Source: Ideonella oryzae
Lineage (GTDB): Bacteria > Pseudomonadota > Gammaproteobacteria > Burkholderiales > Burkholderiaceae_C
Assembly (NCBI RefSeq): GCF_024055665.1
Contig: NZ_JAMXMC010000003.1
Location: 160,814-224,813 of the forward strand
Direction of reading: 5' to 3'
DNA length: 64,000 nucleotides
Below, piece by piece: positions 9,889 through 18,275 of this stretch; positions within the stretch are counted from its first letter, which is position 1; each line of letters starts with the position of its first letter. Both the position numbers and the translations under genes were made by a program. Below the pieces are notes generated by a model. The model saw nothing but the letters and a program-made list of their open reading frames with translations, made no database searches and was not told the origin of the DNA.

Positions 9889-11550
9889 TCAGGGCGCCGT
9901 CACCGGCCCCTGAGCCACCGAAGGTTCAACCGGCACGGTCGAAGCTCGCCACAGGATCAGGCCGTAGCCGCGCTCGGCATACAGCGTGCTGTAGCGCCCA
10001 CCCACCTGGGCCATCTGGGCCGGCAACTGGTCCAAGCGCACCAGTGCCAGTTCTCCATCCCGGGGCGCCCGACGAGGCGCCTCCTGTTCGCGGTAGACCG
10101 CAAAGCTGGGTTGGTGCAAGCCCCATTGCACCGCAGGCTCCGCCCGCTGCCGGGCCACCTCGGCCGCCCGCTTGATCGGCCCTTGCAGCAGATCGCCCCA
10201 CCAGGGCAGAGCCACGCCCAGGCTGACGAGCGACAGCAGCACGGCGGCCACGCCGCTGCGCCACAGCAGGGTGAAGCCCGGCCGGCTGAGCTGGGTCATC
10301 AGGAACAGGACCGCCAGCGCCGCCATGCCGCTGATCCACACCAACCAGGGCGAGGCCTGCTGCCCCAGCAACAGAGCCCGGTAGAGAGGCGGCTTCACCA
10401 CGCCGGGCGCCCACAGGTGCAGGGTGGCGGCACTGCCGCACAGCAGGGCCAGCAACAGGAGCAGGCACACCGTCAGCGCGGCGCGCATGGCCCCGCCAGC
10501 CTGTGCCAGCGCCATGGCCATCAGCAGCACGAAGGGCGAGGCACCGTAGAGCACGTAGTGCGGCAGCTTGGTGCCCGACAGCGAGAAGAAGCCCAGCACG
10601 AAGAAGCCCCACAGCAGCAGGAAACGCTGCATCGGGTCGGCCCAGTGGCGGCGCACGCCGGCCACCACGCCAGCCAGCAGCGGGGCCCAGGGCAACAGCA
10701 GCAGCGGCAACACGACGAAGTAGTAGCCGATGCTGCCGCCATGTTTCTCCAGCGGGCTGCTGTAGCGCGCCAGGTTGTGGCGGATCAGGAAGCCATCGAT
10801 GAAGGCCTGGCCGTCGCGGTGCAGTTCATAGGCGTACCAGGGCACGGCAATGCCCAGCAGCAGGGCCCAGCCCCAGCCATCGCCCGCCGCACGGCCCAGC
10901 CGGCGCAGCGCCTCGCGCCAGGGCAGCGACAAGGCCAGCCACAGCACCAGGGCGGCACCAGGCACCACCACGGCCACCGGGCCCTTGACCAGCAGGCCCA
11001 TGCCCATCCAGGCATAGGCCCGGCGCAGTGCTGGCCTGCCCGCCTCACCGCGGTTCTGCGCTTCCAGCCAGCGCCAGGCATCCAGTGCGGTCAGCGTGAG
11101 CAGCAGGTTGAGCAATGCGTCGGCCGTGGCCGCCCGGCCGATGGCCAGTACGCCCAGCGAGGTCGCCAGAATCACGCCGGCCGCCACCGCCACCTGCCGG
11201 CCCAGGCGCGGCAGCGCAAAGGCCACCAGCGCCAGCGACCAGCCCCAGGCCGACAGGGCCGAGGGCAGGCGGAAGGCGAACTCGCGCACGCCGAACAGGC
11301 TGACGCTGATCGCCTGCAGCCAATAGACACCGATGGGCTTGTCGAAGCGCGGCTCACCGTTGAGCGTGGTGTGCATCCAGTCGTGGTGCACGATCATCTC
11401 GCGCGTGGCCTCGCTGAAGGCGCCCTCGTCCACATCGAACAGCGGCGTGGCGCCCAACGCCCACAGCGCCAGCACCAGCAGCAGGCCGGCCAGCCCCACC
11501 CATTCCAGGCGCGTCAGACGCCCGCCGGACGTCGGCGACCCCAGCGTCAT
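9889..11550 (-). CDS. ArnT-like lipid A glycosyltransferase (GT39/GT83 family)
   Basis: Polytopic inner-membrane GT-C enzyme predicted to move a sugar from undecaprenyl phosphate to lipid A on the periplasmic side. It has 553 residues and about a dozen TM helices. The first periplasmic loop carries the DE pair in FDVDEGAFSEATREM (Asp41, Glu42), followed by EPRFDKPIGVYWLQ, typical of ArnT/PMT proteins. PRFDKP and KGPVAVVVPG are class hallmarks. Its ATG overlaps the stop of the GT2 gene by 4 bp, so the two are translationally coupled. The donor sugar (aminoarabinose, galactosamine or another) is not evident because no sugar-nucleotide genes adjoin. Confidence 0.87.
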   Translation of the reverse strand: MTLGSPTSGGRLTRLEWVGLAGLLLVLALWALGATPLFDVDEGAFSEATREMIVHHDWMHTTLNGEPRFDKPIGVYWLQAISVSLFGVREFAFRLPSALSAWGWSLALVAFALPRLGRQVAVAAGVILATSLGVLAIGRAATADALLNLLLTLTALDAWRWLEAQNRGEAGRPALRRAYAWMGMGLLVKGPVAVVVPGAALVLWLALSLPWREALRRLGRAAGDGWGWALLLGIAVPWYAYELHRDGQAFIDGFLIRHNLARYSSPLEKHGGSIGYYFVVLPLLLLPWAPLLAGVVAGVRRHWADPMQRFLLLWGFFVLGFFSLSGTKLPHYVLYGASPFVLLMAMALAQAGGAMRAALTVCLLLLLALLCGSAATLHLWAPGVVKPPLYRALLLGQQASPWLVWISGMAALAVLFLMTQLSRPGFTLLWRSGVAAVLLSLVSLGVALPWWGDLLQGPIKRAAEVARQRAEPAVQWGLHQPSFAVYREQEAPRRAPRDGELALVRLDQLPAQMAQVGGRYSTLYAERGYGLILWRASTVPVEPSVAQGPVTAP

Positions 11551-12572
11551 GCGTGCCAGCCCTCGTTGTCCGCCAGGGCGGAGGAATTCAGCGCGTGGTA
11601 CTGGCGGGCATGGCTGCCGTCGTAGTAGATGCGGATCAGCAGCTCGGCCAACACCCCGGTCACCAGGAACTGCAGCCCGCCCATCACGCAGAAGAAGCCC
11701 AGCGACAGCAGCGGCCGCCCACCGATCGACTCACCCAGCAGCTTGAGCACCGCCAGGTAGCCCAGGATGGCCGTGCCCAGCCCGCCCACCGCCAGGCCCA
11801 CCGCGCCAAAGAAGTGGCCCGGGCGGGAGCCAAAGTTCATGAAGAAGTAGACCGACAGCAGGTCGATGATCACCCGGAAGGTACGGGAGATGCCGTACTT
11901 GGATTCACCGAACTGGCGCGCCATGTGGTTCACCGGCTCCTCGGCCATGCGGTCCGGCGAGGTGACGGTGGACAGCCAGGCCGGGATGAAGCGGTGCATC
12001 TCGCCGTACAGCCGCACTTCCTTGAGCACAGAGGCCCGGAAGGCCTTGAGGCTGCAGCCCAGGTCCTTGAACTGCATGCCGGTGGTCTTGCGGATCAGCC
12101 GGTTGGCGATCATCGAAGGCAGGCGGCGCAGCGCAAAGCCATCCTGGCGGTTCTTGCGCCAGCCGGCCACCAGGTCCAGGTCGTCGTTGAGCAGGCGCGC
12201 CACCAGACGCGGGATGTCGCGCGGGTCGTTCTGCAGGTCGCCGTCCAGGGTCACGATCACATCGCCCCGGGCCGCGTCGATGCCGGCCTGCATGGCCGCC
12301 GTCTGGCGGAAGTTGCGCAGCAGGCGCACCACGCGGATGTGCGGCCCCACCGTCTTGGCGTGGCGCTGCAGGGCCAGGCCGGTGCCGTCGCGGCTGCCGT
12401 CGTCCACCACCACCAGCTCCCAGGGGTGCGGATAGTCCTTCAGCGCATCCTGCACCGCATCGACCATCGGCTTGACGTTGTCGATCTCGTTGTACATGGG
12501 CACCACCACCGACAGACGGTGCGGCGGGGCCTGCACGGGAGCGACGGAGGCGGTGTGTTCGGTAGCGTTCAT
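11547..12572 (-). CDS. GT2 polyprenyl-phosphate glycosyltransferase (ArnC/DPM1-like)
   Basis: Membrane-bound GT-A enzyme predicted to load a sugar onto undecaprenyl phosphate at the cytoplasmic face, the donor step for the ArnT-like protein encoded next. It has 341 residues: SVVVPMYNE, VVVDDGSRDG, the metal-binding LDGDLQNDPRD (DxD), and two C-terminal TM helices near residues 240-265 and 280-305. The start at 12572 overlaps the stop of the PAP2/flippase gene by 4 bp, and its stop overlaps the ArnT-like start by 4 bp. This gives a tightly coupled three-gene unit. Confidence 0.9.
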   Translation of the reverse strand: MNATEHTASVAPVQAPPHRLSVVVPMYNEIDNVKPMVDAVQDALKDYPHPWELVVVDDGSRDGTGLALQRHAKTVGPHIRVVRLLRNFRQTAAMQAGIDAARGDVIVTLDGDLQNDPRDIPRLVARLLNDDLDLVAGWRKNRQDGFALRRLPSMIANRLIRKTTGMQFKDLGCSLKAFRASVLKEVRLYGEMHRFIPAWLSTVTSPDRMAEEPVNHMARQFGESKYGISRTFRVIIDLLSVYFFMNFGSRPGHFFGAVGLAVGGLGTAILGYLAVLKLLGESIGGRPLLSLGFFCVMGGLQFLVTGVLAELLIRIYYDGSHARQYHALNSSALADNEGWHA

Positions 12573-14350
12573 GGTCCAGCAGAAGAAGGTCCCGCGGCCG
12601 GCGAGCGGCGGGACTGCGCCCACAACAGGGCACGGTAGATCAAAGGGGTCAGCAAGGCGGTCACAAGACTCAGGGTGTGCACCGCCAGCGCGGCGCCGGC
12701 CAACACCGCCGGCGGCACCGCAGCCCCCACCCATTGTCCCGCAGCCCAGATGGCGGCCTCGTAGCTGCCCAGGCCGGCCGGTGCCTGGATGGGCAGAGCT
12801 GCGGCCAGCTCACCGGCCACCGCCCCGCTCCAGCCCTGCCAGACCGGCAGGCCGGCCAACAAGGCCAGCACGCCGCCCAGCACCGCCAGCTTGAGCAGCC
12901 AGTTGCCCACACACAGGCCCCAGCCGGTCAGGTCACCGCGGTGGGCCACCAGCGTGCGTTGCAGCGCCTGCCAGCGTGGCCACCATTGTCCCAGCTGGCG
13001 CGACAGGCGGGGCAGCAGGCCCCACAGCAGCAGCACCAGCGCCGCCACGCCGGCCAGCCGCAGCCAGGCTGGCCCGGGCGCCAGCCCCAGCAGGCCCAGC
13101 AGAGCCAGCACCAGCGCGTCCTGCAGGCGCAGCCAGACCAGGCTGCGCACCGACTCGGCCACCGGAATGCCGAAGCGGCGATGGAGCAGCCAAGGATAGC
13201 CGGCCTCCCCGGCGCGCATGGGCAGCAGCAGCAGGGCGGCGTTGTGGGTCAGGAAGAGGTCCACGCTGTCCGACAGGCTGGGCATCCGGGCGTCGGGCCG
13301 GTGGGTGCACCCCCAGGTGCCCCACTCCCGCCGCAGGCGTTCGGCCCGCAGGCCATAGCTGCCCCACAGGCCGGCCACCGCCAGCGGCCAGGCCCACAGC
13401 GGCACCTGGGCCAGCGCCGTCAGCAGCTGCGCTCCCATGCCTTCGCGCAGCAGCATGGCCAGCAGCAGACCGGCCGCCAGCGAAGGCAACACCAGCCGGG
13501 CCACGGCCTGGTCGGTGCCGGCCGGCGCCCCGGCGTGGCGCCAGCGCGAAAGGCCGCTGCACACCCCCAGGAAGGCCAGTGTCCATTGCACCGGCGCGGC
13601 CACCGGCAGGCCGGTCGGCAGCAGCGCCACGGCCACCGCCAGGCCCCATTCCAGCAGCGCCAGGCCGCGCTGGCCATTCGCCGTCCCCAGCCAGGCCGCC
13701 GGCCAGCGGGCCGACAGCCGCAGGGACAGCAGCCCCACCCCCAGGCCCAGGCCGGCGCCGGCCAGCACATCGGCCGGCCAGTGCGCCCCGACCGCGATGC
13801 GGGAGAAGGCCACCGCCGCCGCGAAGGCGAAAGGCAGCAGCACACGCCAGCCCCGCAGCCCCAGGGTCGCGGCCAACACGGTGGCCACGGCGCCAGCGGT
13901 GAGCGCATGGCCGGAGGGCATGGAGGCGTGGTTGAGCAGCGGCGTGCCGATGACCTCGAGGGCCTGGGTGCCCAGCGCGCGGGCCGGCCGTGCGCTGTCG
14001 ATCAGGCTCTTGGGCAGGCGGCTGAACAGCAGCCCCAGCGGCACACCCCACAGCAGGGCATTCAGGGCCCGACGCCGCGTGCGGTCCAGGGCCAGCACCA
14101 GCAGCACCGCCGACACGCCCAGACCAGCCACGCTCAGGCCGCCCCACAGGCCCGCGGCGGCCGGGTGCGCGCCTCCCGCCAGGCGGTTGAGGGTCAGCAA
14201 CAGGGACTGATTCAAGGCCGGCTGCAGGTGCAACCAGCCGCCCGCCCCCAGCAGCAGCAGCGCCAGCGCCCAGGCCAGGCCCTGCCAGCGGGGCACGCCG
14301 TCGTCCGCGGGCAGGTGCGGAGCAGGCCGCGAAACAATGGGGTCGGACAT
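12569..14350 (-). CDS. fusion of PAP2 phosphatase and flippase-like (UPF0104/LPG-synthase TM) domains
   Basis: A 593-residue membrane protein with two recognisable halves. Residues 1-230 are a PAP2 phosphatase with all three motifs: KSLIDSARP (Lys114, Arg121), PSGH (145-148) and SRIAVGAHWPAD (Arg184, His190, Asp194). Residues of about 330-590 resemble the YbhN/MprF transmembrane flippase family, with LLLPMRAGEAGYP and a late PIQAPAGLGSYEAA. A simple reading is dephosphorylation plus transport of a lipid carrier or lipid A intermediate for the coupled GT2/ArnT-like pair. The start is uncertain: the ATG at 14350 or one four codons upstream, neither with a clear ribosome site. Confidence 0.8.
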   Translation of the reverse strand: MSDPIVSRPAPHLPADDGVPRWQGLAWALALLLLGAGGWLHLQPALNQSLLLTLNRLAGGAHPAAAGLWGGLSVAGLGVSAVLLVLALDRTRRRALNALLWGVPLGLLFSRLPKSLIDSARPARALGTQALEVIGTPLLNHASMPSGHALTAGAVATVLAATLGLRGWRVLLPFAFAAAVAFSRIAVGAHWPADVLAGAGLGLGVGLLSLRLSARWPAAWLGTANGQRGLALLEWGLAVAVALLPTGLPVAAPVQWTLAFLGVCSGLSRWRHAGAPAGTDQAVARLVLPSLAAGLLLAMLLREGMGAQLLTALAQVPLWAWPLAVAGLWGSYGLRAERLRREWGTWGCTHRPDARMPSLSDSVDLFLTHNAALLLLPMRAGEAGYPWLLHRRFGIPVAESVRSLVWLRLQDALVLALLGLLGLAPGPAWLRLAGVAALVLLLWGLLPRLSRQLGQWWPRWQALQRTLVAHRGDLTGWGLCVGNWLLKLAVLGGVLALLAGLPVWQGWSGAVAGELAAALPIQAPAGLGSYEAAIWAAGQWVGAAVPPAVLAGAALAVHTLSLVTALLTPLIYRALLWAQSRRSPAAGPSSAGP

Positions 14351-14406
14351 GGTGGGCGGCATGATGCCAGAGCCCCGCAGCGGGGCCCCGGGCGCGGCAG
14401 GCAGGA

Positions 14407-15492
14407 TCAGAAGCTGAGGTAATGCGGGAACTGGCCGTCCCGCGGCTTGACCTGCGCGAAGCGGGCCGTGAGCCGGGCCTGGACCGCCGTGGGCAGCGGC
14501 GCGAAGCCGGTGCCCTGGGTCAGCGCGTCGCCGTGCAGGAAGCACCAGTACAGGAAGCGCATGGCCGGCTCCACAGTGGCAGCCGTCGTCGGCGCGGCAT
14601 CCAGCAGCACGAAGGTGGTCATGGTCAGCGGCCAGCTGTCGGGCCCCGGCATGTCGATCAGGCTGGCGGTGTCGCTGCCATCGCGGTACAGCGGGCTGCG
14701 CAGGATGGCGGCCCGGAAGCCCGCCTCGGACGCGACCACCCACTGCCCGTCCCGGTTGCGCAGACGCACCCCGGCCAGTCCGTCGGCCACCACACGGTCA
14801 TAACTCACGTAGCCGATGGCGCCCGGCGTGGCCCGCACCAGGGCGGACATGCCGTCGTTACCTTCGGCCCGCAGCGGCTCACCCGGCCAGGCGGGCAGGA
14901 CGCCCTCCCCCACCTGCTTGGCGAAGGCCGGCGATTGCCCGGCCAGGTAGCGGGTCAGGCCTTCGGTGCTGCCGGACTTGTCGCCCCGCACCACCCGCAC
15001 GATGCGCCGGGCAGGCAGGCTCAGGCCGGGGTTCAGCGCAGCGATGCGGGGGTCGTCCCAGCGCTGGATCTCGCCGGCGAAGATCGCGGCCAGCACCTCG
15101 CCGGTCAGCCGCAACCGGTCCGGCTCGAAGCCGTTGACCACCGGCACCACGCCGCCCACGCAGGTGGGGATCTGGACCAGGCGCTTCTGGCCCAGGGCCT
15201 CGGCGCTCAGCGGCACATCGCTGCCGGCGAAGTCGACGCTGCGCCGCGTGGCCTGCTCGATGCCGTTGCCCGAGCCGGTGGGCTGGTAGCGCACCTCCAC
15301 GCCGGTCTGCCTGGCGTAGTCCGCCGTCCAGCGGGTGTAGACCTTGGAAGGGAAGGTGGCGCCCGCGCCCTGCACACGGGCCGAGGCGCCCCGGGCGGCA
15401 TCCAGGCCGAACAAGGCCCCGAGGCTGCCCCCCAGGGCCAGCCCCAACGCACGCCGGCGATCGGTGCGCGGCGGCTTGAAATTCATCGTCAT
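14407..15492 (-). CDS. pstS: phosphate-binding protein PstS
   Basis: Periplasmic phosphate receptor for the high-affinity PstSCAB importer. It has 361 residues with a twin-arginine-like leader (TDRRRALGLALGGS). The mature start VQGAGATFPSKVYTRW is the PstS signature. TGSGNGI and DKSGSTEGLTRYL line the phosphate pocket. pstC, pstA, pstB and phoU are not next to it, unlike the usual operon. A terminator ends 13 bp before its ATG, and no PhoB-type repeat is seen directly upstream. It may be reached by read-through from ppk1-sixA or by a promoter I cannot see. A start two codons later is possible. Confidence 0.88.
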   Translation of the reverse strand: MTMNFKPPRTDRRRALGLALGGSLGALFGLDAARGASARVQGAGATFPSKVYTRWTADYARQTGVEVRYQPTGSGNGIEQATRRSVDFAGSDVPLSAEALGQKRLVQIPTCVGGVVPVVNGFEPDRLRLTGEVLAAIFAGEIQRWDDPRIAALNPGLSLPARRIVRVVRGDKSGSTEGLTRYLAGQSPAFAKQVGEGVLPAWPGEPLRAEGNDGMSALVRATPGAIGYVSYDRVVADGLAGVRLRNRDGQWVVASEAGFRAAILRSPLYRDGSDTASLIDMPGPDSWPLTMTTFVLLDAAPTTAATVEPAMRFLYWCFLHGDALTQGTGFAPLPTAVQARLTARFAQVKPRDGQFPHYLSF

Positions 15493-15504
15493 GTCGGTAC
15501 TGCT

Positions 15505-15541
15505 GAAAAAGAACCGGCCGCTCCCTCTCGGTGCGGCCGGT
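15505..15541 (-). terminator. terminator between sixA and pstS
   Basis: Minus-strand perfect 9-bp stem ACCGGCCGC / GCGGCCGGT with an 11-nt loop, then TTCTTTTT. It sits immediately before the pstS start codon, so it may end the ppk1-sixA message or act as an attenuator for pstS. Confidence 0.88.
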
Positions 15542-15567
15542 CTTGAAGGATACAGGACGGCGAGGCG

Positions 15568-16062
15568 TCAGATCTGCTCGGGGGTTCTCACCGCCACCAG
15601 CACCACCTCGCCCCGGTCCTGGCGCGGCCGGTGCCGCAGCCACCAGACGCCACCCTTCTTGATCGTCCAGGGCGTCAGGCCACCGTCCTGTGCGTGGCTC
15701 AGCCGCGGCCCGGTCATCAGATACGCCGCCGTCAACCCCAGCGTGGGCTGGTGGCCCACCACCAGCACCGGCTCGCGGGCATCGGGCCAGCGCGCCGCGG
15801 CCAGCAAGCCCTCCACCGTGCCCTCCGGGCCCAGAGCCTCCACCACCTTGAAGCGCCGGCCGAGGGCCTCGGCCGTCTGCTGGGTGCGCAGGGCCGGGCT
15901 GACCAGCACCTTGGTGGTGGCCGGCAGGAAGCGGTTGAGCCAGTCGGCCACCCGCCGCGCGTGGCGCTCGCCCTTGGGGGTCAGGCCGCGGGCCGGATCT
16001 TCAAGCCCATCGCCCAGTTCCTCGGCCTCGGCGTGACGCCAGAGGATCAGGTCCATGCTCAT
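15568..16062 (-). CDS. sixA: phosphohistidine phosphatase SixA
   Basis: Histidine-phosphatase-fold protein of 164 residues that removes phosphate from phosphohistidine domains. The catalytic His is in LILWRHAEAE (His10), and VLVVGHQPTLG supplies the second histidine. The ATG at 16062 overlaps the ppk1 stop in an ATGA, which supports this start and translational coupling. A second ATG two codons later has GAGGGGG at better spacing and could be used instead. Pairing of sixA with polyphosphate kinase suggests control of phosphate-linked phosphotransfer, but the target is not shown. Confidence 0.87.
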   Translation of the reverse strand: MSMDLILWRHAEAEELGDGLEDPARGLTPKGERHARRVADWLNRFLPATTKVLVSPALRTQQTAEALGRRFKVVEALGPEGTVEGLLAAARWPDAREPVLVVGHQPTLGLTAAYLMTGPRLSHAQDGGLTPWTIKKGGVWWLRHRPRQDRGEVVLVAVRTPEQI

Positions 16063-18173
16063 CCCCCTCTTCCGATCCGGGCTGCGTGACGGCGCATCAG
16101 CGCCTGCTGGGCGCTGGGCCCCGCCTCGCCCACACGGCGGTACTGGCCATCCGGCAACTGTTCCCAGGCGTCCTGGGCGTCGTACAGATAAGGCACCAGG
16201 CATTCATCGATGATCCGCTGCCGAAGCTTCGCGTCGTTCACCGGCCAGGCCACCTCGATGCGGCGGAACATGTTGCGACTCATCCAGTCGGCGCTGGACA
16301 GGTAGAGCACCTCGTCGTCCTCGCCTTCGCCCCACCGGAAGTAGATGACCCGGGTGTGCTCCAGGAAGCGGCCCACGATGGAGCGCACCCGGATGTTCTC
16401 GGTCAGCCCGGGCAAGCCCGGCGGCAGCATGCAGGCACCGCGCACGATCAGGTCGATCTTGACGCCGGCCTGCCCGGCGGCGATCAGGGCCTGGATCAGG
16501 CCCGGGTCGGTCAGGGCATTGAACTTGGCCACGATGCGGGCCGGCTTGCCCGCCCGTGCAGCCTGCGCCACCTCGGCCATCTGGCGCACCAGGCGGCGGT
16601 GCAGCACGAAGGGCGCGGTCAGCAGGCGGCGCGGGGGTTTGACCCGCGTGAGGCTGGCGATCTGCTGGAACACGGCATCGGCGTCGGCGGTGATGCCCGG
16701 GTCGGCCGTCAGGTAGCCCACGTCGGTGTACAGGCGCGCGGTGCGCGGGTTGTAGTTGCCGGTGGACAGGTGCACGTAGCGGCGCAGCCGGGGGCCGGCC
16801 CTGCCGCCGCCTTCGCGCCGGGTCACCAGCAGCAGCTTGGCGTGGGTCTTCAGACCGACAATGCCGTAGACCACCTGGGCCCCCACCGCCTCCAGGCGTT
16901 CGGCCCAGTTGATGTTGGCCTCTTCGTCGAAGCGGGCCTTGAGCTCCACCACGGCCATCACCTCCTTGCCGCGGCGCGCGCCCTCGATCAGCAGGTCCAT
17001 CAGCTCGGACTTGGCGCCGGTGCGGTAGATGGTCTGGCGAATGGCCAGCACGTCCGGGTCGTTGACCGCCTGACGCAGAAACTCCACCACCGGATCGAAG
17101 CTCTCGAACGGGTGGTGCAGCATCACATCGCGCTCGCGCAGCAAGGCGAAGAAGTCCTTGCCGCGCGGCAGGCGGCGCTCGGGCCAACCCGGCTCGAAGG
17201 CCGGAAAGGACAGATCCACGCCCGGCACCGGCGTGACCTGGTCGATCAGCTGGTTCAGACGCACCAGGTTGACCGGGCCGTCCACCCGGTGCAGCGCCGC
17301 CTCGGGCAGATCGAACTGCTCCAGCAGCAGCGAGGACAGCTCCGGCGGACAACTGGCCACCACCTCCATGCGGATGGCCTTGCCGAACTGGCGCGTGGTC
17401 AGGCCGCGGCGCAGGGCCTGGCGCAGGTTGGTCACGTCCTCCTCGTCCACGTCCAGGTCCGAGTCGCGCGTGACGCGGAACTGGGAGAAGGACTCCACCG
17501 TGCGACCGGGAAACAGCTCCTGCAGGTGGGCGCGAATGACGCTGGACAGCAGCACGAAGCCCTGCTGGCCCGGTGCGCAAACCTCGTCGGGCATGCGGAT
17601 GACCCGGCGCAGCACGCGGGGCACCTTGACGATGGCGATGGTGCTCTCGCGGCCGAAGGCATCGCGCCCCCCCAGGCGGGCGATGAAGTTCAGCGTCTTG
17701 TTGGCGACCTGCGGAAACGGGTGGGCCGGGTCCAGCCCGACCGGGATCAGCAGCGGCCGCACCTCGCGCTCGAAAAAGCGCGCCACCCAGGCCTTCTGGG
17801 CCGGCGTGCGCTCGGCGTGGTTGATGACCTCGATGCCATGGCGACGCAGGGCAGGCGTCACCTCATTGTTGAAGACACGGTACTGCTCGTCGGCCAGGGC
17901 GTGGGCGCGCGCCGCGGTGGCCGACACATCCCGCCAGGCCGCCTGGCTGTTGGCCGCGCGGGCAGCGTCCAGCACGTCGGCAAAGCGCACCTCGAAGAAC
18001 TCATCCAGGTTCGACGAGACGATGGTGATGTAGCGCAGCCGCTCCAGCAGCGGCACGTCAGGGCGCTGGGCCTGGGCCAGCACCCGTCGGTTGAAGGCGA
18101 GGATGGCCAGTTCGCGGTTGAGCAGCGGCGGCATCGCGACAGCGGCCGTCTGGGGCTCGGGGACTTCGGTCAT
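16059..18173 (-). CDS. ppk1: polyphosphate kinase 1
   Basis: Reversibly makes long-chain polyphosphate from ATP. The 704-residue length is typical. NRELAILAFNRRVLAQA is the N-terminal domain signature. The autophosphorylated histidine lies in GLKTHAKLLLV, followed by YVHLSTGNYNPRTARLYTD, and RSIVGRFLEHTRV lies in the C-terminal domain. A PhoB-type repeat lies 7-40 bp upstream. Its predicted transcription start falls at about the annotated ATG, so translation may really begin at Met14 (position 18134, MPPLLNRELAI), where family similarity starts. sixA is coupled downstream. Confidence 0.93.
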   Translation of the reverse strand: MTEVPEPQTAAVAMPPLLNRELAILAFNRRVLAQAQRPDVPLLERLRYITIVSSNLDEFFEVRFADVLDAARAANSQAAWRDVSATAARAHALADEQYRVFNNEVTPALRRHGIEVINHAERTPAQKAWVARFFEREVRPLLIPVGLDPAHPFPQVANKTLNFIARLGGRDAFGRESTIAIVKVPRVLRRVIRMPDEVCAPGQQGFVLLSSVIRAHLQELFPGRTVESFSQFRVTRDSDLDVDEEDVTNLRQALRRGLTTRQFGKAIRMEVVASCPPELSSLLLEQFDLPEAALHRVDGPVNLVRLNQLIDQVTPVPGVDLSFPAFEPGWPERRLPRGKDFFALLRERDVMLHHPFESFDPVVEFLRQAVNDPDVLAIRQTIYRTGAKSELMDLLIEGARRGKEVMAVVELKARFDEEANINWAERLEAVGAQVVYGIVGLKTHAKLLLVTRREGGGRAGPRLRRYVHLSTGNYNPRTARLYTDVGYLTADPGITADADAVFQQIASLTRVKPPRRLLTAPFVLHRRLVRQMAEVAQAARAGKPARIVAKFNALTDPGLIQALIAAGQAGVKIDLIVRGACMLPPGLPGLTENIRVRSIVGRFLEHTRVIYFRWGEGEDDEVLYLSSADWMSRNMFRRIEVAWPVNDAKLRQRIIDECLVPYLYDAQDAWEQLPDGQYRRVGEAGPSAQQALMRRHAARIGRGG

Positions 18174-18179
18174 GCGCGC

Positions 18180-18213
18180 AGTCTATGAAAGTTTCGTGAC
18201 AAGACCGTGACCC
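18180..18213 (-). promoter_or_regulatory. putative PhoB box and -10 element for ppk1
   Basis: On the minus strand GGGTCAC and TTGTCAC are 11 bp apart (18213-18196) and CTTTCAT follows at the same period. Ten bases after the second repeat is TAGACT (18185-18180), a 4/6 -10 at the spacing seen in phoA-type promoters. The implied transcription start is about 18173. Confidence 0.65.
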
Positions 18214-18275
18214 TAACGGCACGGCCGCCTGCTGCGGCCCGGTCCACATCCTTTCGCAGGGGGATTCCGGTCGGA

